From NCBI GenBank assembly GCA_963920575.1, contig OY986974.1, forward strand, positions 248,001 to 312,000: a DNA stretch of 64,000 bases, written 5' to 3'. The stretch's first letter is position 1. Each line of letters starts with the position of its first letter. A program made the position numbers and the translations under genes. Shown piece after piece: positions 1-11,935 of the stretch. The DNA is from Narthecium ossifragum. Taxonomy: Eukaryota > Streptophyta > Magnoliopsida > Dioscoreales > Nartheciaceae. The notes beneath the pieces are model-generated. The model ran no database searches. It saw only the letters and a list, made by a program, of their open reading frames with translations, and was not told the origin of the DNA.

Positions 1-180
1 TAGATTAACTATTAACTATTTCACTTTTTACTCTCCAAATTTCACTTTTTACCCTTCCTTTATTTACCTTTTTCATATCATTTTTTTATTTTCACTCCGA
101 CCTTTTTACTTCTTATTTTTACAATTACGACATTCCCGAATGCCGTATATACCGATACGAATTTTGTAGACGAAATATTG

Positions 181-3100
181 TAGATTAACTATTAACAATT
201 TCACTTTTTACTCTCCAAATTTCACTTTTTACCCTGCCTTTATTTACCTTTTTTATATCATTTTTTTATTTTCACTCGGTCATTTTTACTTCTTATTTTT
301 ACCATTACTACATTACCTAATGCCCTATATACCTATACGGATTTTGTAGATGAAATATAGTATATTCACTATTAACTATTTCACTTTTTACTCTCCAAAT
401 TTCACTTTTTACCCTGCCTTTATTTACCTTTTTCAAATCATTTTTTTATTTTCACTCCAGCCTTTTTATTTCTTATTTTTTTACCATTACTACATTCGCT
501 AATGCCATATATACCTATATGGATTTTGTAGATGAAATATAGTAGATTAACTATTAACTATTTCACTTTTTACCCTGCCTTTATTTACCTTTTCCATATC
601 ATTTTTTCGTTTTACCTCCGGCCTTTTTATTACTTATTTTTTATCCATTACTATATTCCCGAATGCCCCACATACCTATACGGATTTTGTAGACGAAATA
701 TAGTAGATTAACTATTAACTATTTCACTTGTTACTCTCCAAATTTCACTTTTTACCCTGCCTTTATTTACCTTTTTCATATCATTTTTTTTTGTTTCACT
801 CCGACCTTTTTACTTCTTATTTTTACCATTACTACATTCCCTAATGCCCTATATACCTATACGGATTTTGTAGACGAAATATAGTAGATTAACTATTAAC
901 TATTTCACTTTTTACTCTCCAAATTTCACTTTTTACTCTGCCTTTATTTACCTTTTTCATATCATTTTTTTATTTTTACTCCGACCTTTTTACTTCTTAT
1001 TTTTACCATTACTACATTCCCTAATGCCGTATATACCTATACGGATTTTGTAGACGAAATATACTAGATTAACTTTTAACTTTTTCACTTGTTACTCTCC
1101 AAATTTCACTTTTTACCCTGCCTTTATTTACCTTTTTCATATCATTTTTTTTGTTTCACTCCGACCTTTTTACTTCTTATTTTTACCATTACTACATTCC
1201 CTAATGCCCTATATACCTATACGGATTTTGTAGACGAAATATAGTAGATTAACTATTAACTATTTCACTTTTTACCCTGATTTTATTTACCTTTTTCATA
1301 TCATTTTTTAATTTTCACTCCGGCCTTTTTATTTCTTATTTTTTTACCATTACTACATTCCCTAATGCCCTATATACTTATACGGATTTTGTTGACGAAA
1401 TATAGTAGATTAACTATTAACTATTTCACTTTTTACTCTCCAAATTTCACTTTTTACCCTGCCTTTATTTACCTTTTTCATATCATTTTTTTATTTTCAC
1501 TCCGACCTTTTTACTTCTTATTTTTACCATTAATACATTCCCTAATGCCCTATATACCTATACGGATTTTGTAGACGAAATATAGTAGATTAACTATTAA
1601 CAATTTCATTTTTTACTCTCCAAATGTCACTTTTTACCCTGCCTTTATTTACCTTTTTTATATCATTTTTTTATTTTCACTCGGTCCTTTTTTCTTCTCA
1701 TTTTTACCATTACTACATTCCCTAATACCCTATATACCTATACGGATTTTGTAAACGAAATATAGTAGATTAACTATTAACTATTTCACTTTTTACTCTC
1801 CAAATTTCACTTTTTACCCTGCCTTTATTTACCTTTTTCATATCATTTTTTTATTTTCACTCCGACCTTTTTACTTCTTATTTTTACAATTACTACATTC
1901 CCTAATGCCGTATATACCTATACGGATTTTGTAGACGAAATATAGTAGATTAACTATTAACTATTTCACTTTTTACCCTGCTTTTATTTACCTTTTTCAT
2001 ATCATTTTTTAATTATCACTCCGGCCTTTTTATTTCTTATTTTTTTACCATTACTACATTCCCTAATGCCCTATATACCTATACGGATTTTGTTGACAAA
2101 ATATAGTAGATTAACTATTAACTATTTCACTTTTTACTCTCCAAATTTCACTTTTTACCCTGCCTTTATTTACCTTTTTCATATCATTTTTTTTGTTTCA
2201 CTCCGACCTTTTTACTTCTTATTTTTACCATTACCACATTCCCTAATGCCCTATATACCTATACGGATTTTGTAGACGAAATATAGTAGATTAACTATTA
2301 ACTATTTCACATTTTACGCTGCTTTTATTTACCTTTTTCATATCATTTTTTAATTTTCACTCCGGCCTTTTTATTTCTTATTTTTTTACCATTACTACAT
2401 TCCCTAATGCCCTATATACCTATACGGATTTTGTAGACGAAATATAGTAGATTAACTATTAAATATTTCACTTTTTACTCTCCAAATTTCACTTTTTACC
2501 CTGCCTTTATTTACCTTTTTCATATCATTTTTTTATTTTCACTCCGACCTTTTTACTTCTTATTTTTACCATTACTACATTCCCAAATGCCCTATAAACC
2601 TATACGGATTTTGTAGACGAAATATAGTAGATTAACTATTAACAATTTCATTTTTTACTCTCCAAATGTCACTTTTTACCCTGCCTTTATTTACCTTTTT
2701 TATATCATTTGTTTATTTTCACTCGGTCTTTTTTTCTTCTCATTTTTACCATTACTACATTCCCTAATACCCTATATACCTATACGGATTTTGTAAACGA
2801 AATATAGTAGATTAACTATTAACTATTTCACTTTTTACTCTCCAAATTTCACTTTTTACCCTGCCTTTATTTACCTTTTTCATATCATTTTTTTATTTTC
2901 ACTCCGACCTTTTTACTTCTTATTTTTACCATTACTACATTCCCTAATGCCCTATATACCTATACGGATTTTGTAGACGAAATATAGTAGATTAACTATT
3001 AACAATTTCATTTTTTACTCTCCAAATGTCACTTTTTACCCTGCCTTTATTTACCTTTTTTATATCATTTTTTTATTTTCACTCGGTCCTTTTTTCTTCT

Positions 3101-4190
3101 CATTTTTACCATTATTACATTCCCTAATGCCCTATATACCTATACGGATTTTGTAGATGAAATATAGTATATTAACTATTAACTATTTCACTTTTTACTC
3201 TCCAAATTTCACTTTTTACCCTGCCTTTATTTACCTTTTTCATATCATTTTTTTATTTTCACTCCAGCCTTTTTATTTCTTATTTTTTTACCATTACTAC
3301 ATTCGCTAACGCCCTATATACCTATACGGATTTTCTAGATGAAATATAGTAGATTAACTATTAACTATTTCACTTTTTACCCTGCCTTTATTTACCTTTT
3401 CCATATCATTTTTTCGTTTTTCCTCCGGCCTTTTTATTTCTTATTTTTTTTCCATTACTGTATTCCCTAATGCCCCACATACCTATACGGATTTTGTAGA
3501 CGAAATATAGTAGATTAACTATTAACTATTTCACTTGTTACTCTCCAAATTTCACTTTTTACCCTGCCTTTATTTACCTCTTTCATATCATTTTTTTTGT
3601 TTCACTCCTACCTTTTTACTTCTTATTTTTACCATTACTAGATTCCCTAATGCCCTATATACCTATACGGATTTTGTAGACGAAATATAGTAGATTAACT
3701 ATTAACTATTTCACTTTTTACCCTGCTTTTATTTACCTTTGTCATATCATTTTTTAATTTTCACTCCGACCTTTTTATTTCTTATTTTTTTACCATTACT
3801 ACATTCCCTAATGCCCTATATACCTATACGGATTTTGTAGACGAAATATAGTAGATTAACTATTAACTATTTCACTTTTTACTCTCCAAATTTCACTTTT
3901 TACCCTGCCTTTATTTACCTTTTTCATATCATTTTTTTATTTTCACTCCGACCTTTTTACTTCTTATTTTTACCATTACTACATTCCCTAATGCCCTATA
4001 AACCTATACGGATTTTGTAGACGAAATATAGTAGATTAACTATTAACAATTTCATTTTTTACTCTCCAAATGTCACTTTTTACCCTGCCTTTATTTACCT
4101 TTTTTATATCATTTGTTTATTTTCACTCGGTCCTTTTTTCTTCTCATTTTTAACATTACTACATTCCCTAATACCCTATATACCTATACG
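181..4190 (+). repeat. Large domain A block, first copy
   Basis: This roughly 4-kb run of monomers reappears at 15546-19550 (offset 15364-15365 bp) and, for most of its length, at 5256-8640 (offset 5075-5076 bp). Monomer starts stay in register: 543/5619/15908, 1406/6482 and 3350/8426/18714. The copy near 15.5 kb shares variants with this one that the 5-kb copy lacks, such as CATTACCTAATG, TATATTCAC and TCCCGAATGCCCCAC, so these two are closest relatives although furthest apart. The right edge is approximate: at about 4200 this copy goes on with GTAAACG, while the third copy switches type. Confidence 0.88.
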
Positions 4191-4753
4191 GATTTTGTAA
4201 ACGAAATATAGGAGATTAACTATTAACTATTTCACTTTTTACTCTCCAAATTTCACTTTTTACCCTGCCTTTATTTACCTTTTTCATATCATTTTTTTAT
4301 TTTCACTCCGACCTTTTTACTTCTTATTTTTACCATTACTACATTCCCTAATGCCCTATATACCTATACGGATTTTGTAGACGAAATATAGTAGATTAAC
4401 TATTAACAATTTCATTTTTTACTCTCCAAATGTCACTTTTTACCCTGCCTTTATTTACCTTTTTTATATCATTTTTTTATTTTCACTCGGTCCTTTTTTC
4501 TTCTCATTTTTACCATTATTACATTCCCTAATGCCCTATATACCTATACGGATTTTGTAGATGAAATATAGTATATTAACTATAGACTATTTCACTTTTT
4601 ACTCTCCAAATTTCACTTTTTACCCTGCCTTTATTTACCTTTTTCATATCATTTTTTTATTTTCACCCCAGCCTTTTTATTTCTTATTTTTTTACCATTA
4701 CTACATTCGCTAACGCCCTATATACCTATACGGATTTTCTAGATGAAATATTG
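3350..4753 (+). repeat. Domain A 8-monomer HOR, copy 1 (1404 bp)
   Basis: Eight monomers in the order a-b-c-d-e-f-g-h have starts at 3350, 3511, 3691, 3852, 4032, 4212, 4392 and 4572. Lengths are 161, 180, 161, 180, 180, 180, 180 and 182. Type a has TCCTCCGGCC and CCCCACATACC; b has CACTTGTTAC; c is the other 161-bp type with TTTTTAATTTTCAC; e and g have AACAATTTCATTTTTTAC and AAATGTCAC; h has TTCGCTAACG and ends CTAGATGAAATA. The same series recurs at 9129 and 10533. Confidence 0.92.
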
Positions 4754-5255
4754 TAGATTAACTATTAACTATTTCACTTTTTACCCTGCCTTTATTTACC
4801 TTTTCCATATCATTTTTTCGTTTTTCCTCCGGCCTTTTTATTTCTTATTTTTTTTCCATTACTATATTCCCTAATGCCCCACATACCTATACGGATTTTG
4901 TAGACGAAATATAGTAGATTAACTATTAACTATTTCACTTGTTACTCTCCAAATTTCACTTTTTACTCTGCCTTTATTTACCATTTTCATATCATTTTTT
5001 TTGTTTCACTCCGACCTTTTTACTTCTTATTTTTACCATTACTACATTCCCTAATGCCCTATATACCTATACGGATTTTGTAGACGAAATATAGTAGATT
5101 AACTATTAACTATTTCACTTTTTACCCTGCTTTTATTTACCTTTTTCATATCATTTTTTAATTTTCACTCCGACCTTTTTATTTCTTATTTTTTTACCAT
5201 TACTACATTCCCTAATGCCCTATATACCTATACGGATTTTGTAGACGAAATATAG

Positions 5256-8200
5256 TAGATTAACTATTAACTATTTCACTTTTTACTCTCCAAATTTCAC
5301 TTTTTACCCTGCCTTTATTTACCTTTTTTATATCATTTTTTTATTTTCACTCGGTCATTTTTACTTCTTATTTTTACCATTACTACATTCCCTAATGCCC
5401 TATATACCTATACGGATTTTGTAGATGAAATATAGTATATTAACTATTAACTATTTCACTTTTTACTCTCCAAATTTCACTTTTTACCCTGCCTTTATTT
5501 ACCTTTTTCATATCATTTTTTTTATTTTCACTCCAGCCTTTTTATTTCTTATTTTTTAACCATTACTACATTCGCTAATGCCCTATATACCTATAAGGAT
5601 TTTGTAGATGAAATATAGTAGATTAACTATTAACTATTTCACTTTTTACCCTGCCTTTATTTACCTTTTCCATATCATTTTTTCATTTTTCCACCGGCCT
5701 TTTTATTTCTTATTTATTTTCCATTACTATATTCCCTAATGCCCCACATACCTATACGGATTTTCTAGACGAAATATAGTAGATTAACTATTAACTATTT
5801 CACTTGTTACTCTCCAAATTTCACTTTTTACCCTGCCTTTATTTACCTTTTTCATATCATTTTTTTTTGTTTCACTCCGACCTTTTTACTTCTTATTTTT
5901 ACCATTACTACATTCCCTAATGCCCTATATACCTATACGGATTTTGTAGACGAAATATAGTAGATTAACTATTAACTATTTCACTTTTTACTCTCCAAAT
6001 TTCACTTTTTACTCTGCCTTTATTTACCTTTTTCATATCATTTTTTTATTTTTACTCCGACCTTTTTACTTCTTATTTTTACCATTACTACATTCCCTAA
6101 TGCCGTATATACCTATACGGATTTTGTAGACGAAATATACTAGATTAACTTTTAACTTTTTCACTTGTTACTCTCCAAATTTCACTTTTTACCCTGCCTT
6201 TATTTACCTTTTTCATATCATTTTTTTTGTTTCACTCCGACCTTTTTACTTCTTATTTTTACCATTACTACATTCCCTAATGCCCTATATACCTATACGG
6301 ATTTTGTAGACGAAATATAGTAGATTAACTATTAACTATTTCACTTTTTACCCTGCTTTTATTTACCTTTTTCATATCATTTTTTAATTTTCACTCCGGC
6401 CTTTTTATTTCTTATTTTTTTACCATTACTACATTCCCTAATGCCCTATATACTTATACGGATTTTGTTGACGAAATATAGTAGATTAACTATTAACTAT
6501 TTCACTTTTTACTCTCCAAATTTCACTTTTTACCCTGCCTTTATTTACCTTTTTCATATCATTTTTTTATTTTCACTCCGACCTTTTTACTTCTTATTTT
6601 TACCATTAATACATTCCCTAATGCCCTATATACCTATACGGATTTTGTAGACGAAATATAGTAGATTAACTATTAACAATTTCATTTTTTACTCTCCAAA
6701 TGTCACTTTTTAACCTGCCTTTATTTACCTTTTTTATATCATTTTTTTATTTTCACTCGGTCCTTTTTTCTTCTCATTTTTACCATTACTACATTCCCTA
6801 ATACCCTATATACCTATACGGATTTTGTAAACGAAATATAGTAGATTAACTATTAACTATTTCACTTTTTACTCTCCAAATTTCACTTTTTACCCTGCCT
6901 TTATTTACCTTTTTCATATCATTTTTTTATTTTCACTCCGACCTTTTTACTTCTTATTTTTACAATTACTACATTCCCTAATGCCGTATATACCTATACG
7001 GATTTTGTAGACGAAATATAGTAGATTAACTATTAACTATTTCACTTTTTACCCTGCTTTTATTTACCTTTTTCATATCATTTTTTAATTATCACTCCGG
7101 CCTTTTTATTTCTTATTTTTTTACCATTACTACATTCCCTAATGCCCTATATACCTATACGGATTTTGTTGACAAAATATAGTAGATTAACTATTAACTA
7201 TTTCACTTTTTACTCTCCAAATTTCACTTTTTACCCTGCCTTTATTTACCTTTTTCATATCATTTTTTTTGTTTCACTCCGACCTTTTTACTTCTTATTT
7301 TTACCATTACCACATTCCCTAATGCCCTATATACCTATACGGATTTTGTAGACGAAATATAGTAGATTAACTATTAACTATTTCACATTTTACGCTGCTT
7401 TTATTTACCTTTTTCATATCATTTTTTAATTTTCACTCCGGCCTTTTTATTTCTTATTTTTTTACCATTACTACATTCCCTAATGCCCTATATACCTATA
7501 CGGATTTTGTAGACGAAATATAGTAGATTAACTATTAAATATTTCACTTTTTACTCTCCAAATTTCACTTTTTACCCTGCCTTTATTTACCTTTTTCATA
7601 TCATTTTTTTATTTTCACTCCGACCTTTTTACTTCTTATTTTTACCATTACTACATTCCCAAATGCCCTATAAACCTAGACGGATTTTGTAGACGAAATA
7701 TAGTAGATTAACTATTAACAATTTCATTTTTTACTCTCCAAATGTCACTTTTTACCCTGCCTTTATTTACCTTTTTTATATCATTTGTTTATTTTCACTC
7801 GGTCTTTTTTTCTTCTCGTTTTTACCATTACTACATTCCCTAATACCCTATATACCTATACGGATTTTGTAAACGAAATATAGTAGATTAACTATTAACT
7901 ATTTCACTTTTTACTCTCCAAATTTCACTTTTTACCCTGCCTTTATTTACCTTTTTCATATCATTTTTTTATTTTCACTCCGACCTTTTTACTTCTTATT
8001 TTTACCATTACTACATTCCCTAATGCCCTATATACCTATACGGATTTTGTAGACGAAATATAGTAGATTAACTATTAACAATTTCATTTTTTACTCTCCA
8101 AATGTCACTTTTTACCCTGCCTTTATTTACCTTTTTTATATCATTTTTTTATTTTCACTCGGTCCTTTTTTCTTCTCATTTTTACCATTATTACATTCCC

Positions 8201-8640
8201 TAATGCCCTATATACCTATACGGATTTTGTAGATGAAATATAGTATATTAACTATTAACTATTTCACTTTTTACTCTCCAAATTTCACTTTTTACCCTGC
8301 CTTTATTTACCTTTTTCATATCATTTTTTTATTTTCACTCCAGCCTTTTTATTTCTTATTTTTTTACCATTACTACATTCGCTAACGCCCTATATACCTA
8401 TACGGATTTTCTAGATGAAATATAGTAGATTAACTATTAACTATTTCACTTTTTACCCTGCCTTTATTTACCTTTTCCATATCATTTTTTCGTTTTTCCT
8501 CCGGCCTTTTTATTTCTTATTTTTTTTCCATTACTGTATTCCCTAATGCCCCACATACCTATACGGATTTTGTAGACGAAATATAGTAGATTAACTATTA
8601 ACTATTTCACTTGTTACTCTCCAAATTTCACTTTTTACCC
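5256..8640 (+). repeat. Large domain A block, second copy
   Basis: Parallels 181-3560 with monomer boundaries at a constant 5075-5076-bp offset, including the unusual GTTGAC variants near 6471 and 7168 that match those near 1391 and 2092. The match breaks inside monomer 8587-8766: its start resembles type b, but its second half and the monomers that follow belong to a different point in the HOR. The right border is therefore a recombination junction, not gradual divergence. Confidence 0.88.
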
Positions 8641-8766
8641 TGCCTTTATTTACCTTTTTCATATCATTTTTTTATTTTCACTCCGACCTTTTTACTTCTT
8701 ATTTTTACCATTACTACATTCCCTAATGCCCTATATACCTATACGGATTTTGTAGACGAAATATAG
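8587..8766 (+). repeat. Chimeric monomer at an unequal-crossover junction
   Basis: The monomer starts with the type-b mark CACTTGTTAC but continues with TTTTTTTATTTTCACTCC, as in types d and f, instead of the TTTTTTTTGTTTCACTCC of type b. It is followed by types g (8767) and h (8947) where type c would be expected. The result is a four-monomer step of 703 bp between the h marks near 8377 and 9080, in place of 1404 bp. This is what unequal crossover within the HOR would leave. Confidence 0.85.
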
Positions 8767-9128
8767 TAGATTAACTATTAACAATTTCATTTTTTACTCT
8801 CCAAATGTCACTTTTTACCCTGCCTTTATTTACCTTTTTTATATCATTTTTTTATTTTCACTCGGTCCTTTTTTCTTCTCATTTTTACCATTATTACATT
8901 CCCTAATGCCCTATATACCTATACGGATTTTGTAGATGAAATATAGTATATTAACTATTAACTATTTCACTTTTTACTCTCCAAATTTCACTTTTTACCC
9001 TGCCTTTATTTACCTTTTTCATATCATTTTTTTATTTTCACTCCAGCCTTTTTATTTCTTATTTTTTTACCATTACTACATTCGCTAACGCCCTATATAC
9101 CTATACGGATTTTCTAGATGAAATATAG

Positions 9129-10532
9129 TAGATTAACTATTAACTATTTCACTTTTTACCCTGCCTTTATTTACCTTTTCCATATCATTTTTTCGTTTTT
9201 CCTCCGGCCTTTTTATTTCTTATTTTTTTTCCATTACTGTATTCCCTAATGCCCCACATACCTATACGGATTTTGTAGACGAAATATAGTAGATTAACTA
9301 TTAACTATTTCACTTGTTACTCTCCAAATTTCACTTTTTACCCTGCCTTTATTTACCTTTTTCATATCATTTTTTTTGTTTCACTCCGACCTTTTTACTT
9401 CTTATTTTTACCATTACTAGATTCCCTAATGCCCTATATACCTATACGGATTTTGTAGACGAAATATAGTAGATTAACTATTAACTATTTCACTTTTTAC
9501 CCTGCTTTTATTTACCTTTTTCATATCATTTTTTAATTTTCACTCCGACCTTTTTATTTCTTATTTTTTTACCATTACTACATTCCCTAATGCCCTATAT
9601 ACCTATACGGATTTTGTAGACGAAATATAGTAGATTAACTATTAACTATTTCACTTTTTACTCTCCAAATTTCACTTTTTACCCTGCCTTTATTTACCTT
9701 TTTCATATCATTTTTTTATTTTCACTCCGACCTTTTTACTTCTTATTTTTACCATTACTACATTCCCTAATGCCCTATAAACCTATACGGATTTTGTAGA
9801 CGAAATATAGTAGATTAACTATTAACAATTTCATTTTTTACTCTCCAAATGTCACTTTTTACCCTGCCTTTATTTACCTTTTTTATATCATTTGTTTATT
9901 TTCACTCGGTCCTTTTTTCTTCTCATTTTTAACATTACTACATTCCCTAATACCCTATATACCTATACGGATTTTGTAAACGAAATATAGTAGATTAACT
10001 ATTAACTATTTCACTTTTTACTCTCCAAATTTCACTTTTTACCCTGCCTTTATTTACCTTTTTCATATCATTTTTTTATTTTCACTCCGACCTTTTTACT
10101 TCTTATTTTTACCATTACTACATTCCCTAATGCCCTATATACCTATACGGATTTTGTAGACGAAATATAGTAGATTAACTATTAACAATTTCATTTTTTA
10201 CTCTCCAAATGTCACTTTTTACCCTGCCTTTATTTACCTTTTTTATATCATTTTTTTATTTTCACTCGGTCCTTTTTTCTTCTCATTTTTACCATTATTA
10301 CATTCCCTAATGCCCTATATACCTATACGGATTTTGTAGATGAAATATAGTATATTAACTATTAACTATTTCACTTTTTACTCTCCAAATTTCACTTTTT
10401 ACCCTGCCTTTATTTACCTTTTTCATATCATTTTTTTATTTTCACCCCAGCCTTTTTATTTCTTATTTTTTTACCATTACTACATTCGCTAACGCCCTAT
10501 ATACCTATACGGATTTTCTAGATGAAATATTG
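9129..10532 (+). repeat. Domain A 8-monomer HOR, copy 2 (1404 bp)
   Basis: Same a-to-h order and same total length as 3350-4753. The TTCGCTAACG mark of monomer h lies near 10484, exactly 1404 bp after the preceding h mark near 9080. Together with the next unit it forms a direct tandem of two complete HOR copies. It shares with 10533-11935 the variant AACATTACTACATTCC in monomer e (near 9931 and 11336). Confidence 0.92.
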
Positions 10533-11935
10533 TAGATTAACTATTAACTATTTCACTTTTTACCCTGCCTTTATTTACCTTTTCCATATCATTTTTTCGT
10601 TTTTCCTCCGGCCTTTTTATTTCTTATTTTTTTTCCATTACTATATTCCCTAATGCCCCACATACCTATACGGATTTTGTAGACGAAATATAGTAGATTA
10701 ACTATTAACTATTTCACTTGTTACTCTCCAAATTTCACTTTTTACCCTGCCTTTATTTACCTTTTTCATATCATTTTTTTTGTTTCACTCCGACCTTTTT
10801 ACTTCTTATTTTTACCATTACTAGATTCCCTAATGCCCTATATACCTATACGGATTTTGTAGACGAAATATAGTAGATTAACTATTAACTATTTCACTTT
10901 TTACCCTGCTTTTATTTACCTTTTTCATATCATTTTTTAATTTTCACTCCGACCTTTTTATTTCTTATTTTTTTACCATTACTACATTCCCTAATGCCCT
11001 ATATACCTATACGGATTTTGTAGACGAAATATAGTAGATTAACTATTAACTATTTCACTTTTTACTCTCCAAATTTCACTTTTTACCCTGCCTTTATTTA
11101 CCTTTTTCATATCATTTTTTTATTTTCACTCCGACCTTTTTACTTCTTATTTTTACCATTACTACATTCCCTAATGCCCTATAAACCTATACGGATTTTG
11201 TAGACGAAATATAGTAGATTAACTATTAACAATTTCATTTTTTACTCTCCAAATGTCACTTTTTACCCTGCCTTTATTTACCTTTTTTATATCATTTGTT
11301 TATTTTCACTCGGTCCTTTTTTCTTCTCATTTTTAACATTACTACATTCCCTAATACCCTATATACCTATACGGATTTTGTAAACGAAATATAGTAGATT
11401 AACTATTAACTATTTCACTTTTTACTCTCCAAATTTCACTTTTTACCCTGCCTTTATTTACCTTTTTCATATCATTTTTTTATTTTCACTCCGACCTTTT
11501 TACTTCTTATTTTTACCATTACTACATTCCCTAATGCCCTATATACCTATACGGATTTTGTAGACGAAATATAGTAGATTAACTATTAACAATTTCATTT
11601 TTTACTCTCCAAATGTCACTTTTTACCCTGCCTTTATTTACCTTTTTTATATCATTTTTTTATTTTCACTCGGTCCTTTTTTCTTCTCATTTTTACCATT
11701 ATTACATTCCCTAATGCCCTATATACCTATACGGATTTTGTAGATGAAATATAGTATATTAACTATTAACTATTTCACTTTTTACTCTCCAAATTCACTT
11801 TTTACCCTGCCTTTATTTACCTTTTTCATATCATTTTTTTATTTTCACCCCAGCCTTTTTATTTCTTATTTTTTTACCATTACTACATTCGCTAACGCCC
11901 TATATACCTATACGGATTTTCTAGATGAAATATTG
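10533..11935 (+). repeat. Domain A 8-monomer HOR, copy 3 (1403 bp)
   Basis: Directly follows copy 2 in the same a-to-h order. It is one base shorter because monomer h (11755-11935) has lost one T in the AAATTTCAC segment, near 11793. It ends TTGTAGATTAAC, as copy 2 does, and is followed by another type-a monomer at 11936. Confidence 0.92.

Noticed and set aside
1365..1574. Open reading frames of 64-69 codons on the + strand (starts at 1365, 2066, 6441, 7142, 11744, 13101, 15505, 16729 and 17430)
   Set aside because: They begin at the ATG of ATGCCCTATATACC or of GTAGATGAAATA and only translate satellite. Most exist because the one stop codon near the monomer end is mutated; the one at 11744 crosses the one-base deletion near 11793. 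The predicted peptides are low-complexity F/L/I/Y-rich sequence with no domain, no ribosome-binding or promoter context, and they recur at the repeat period.
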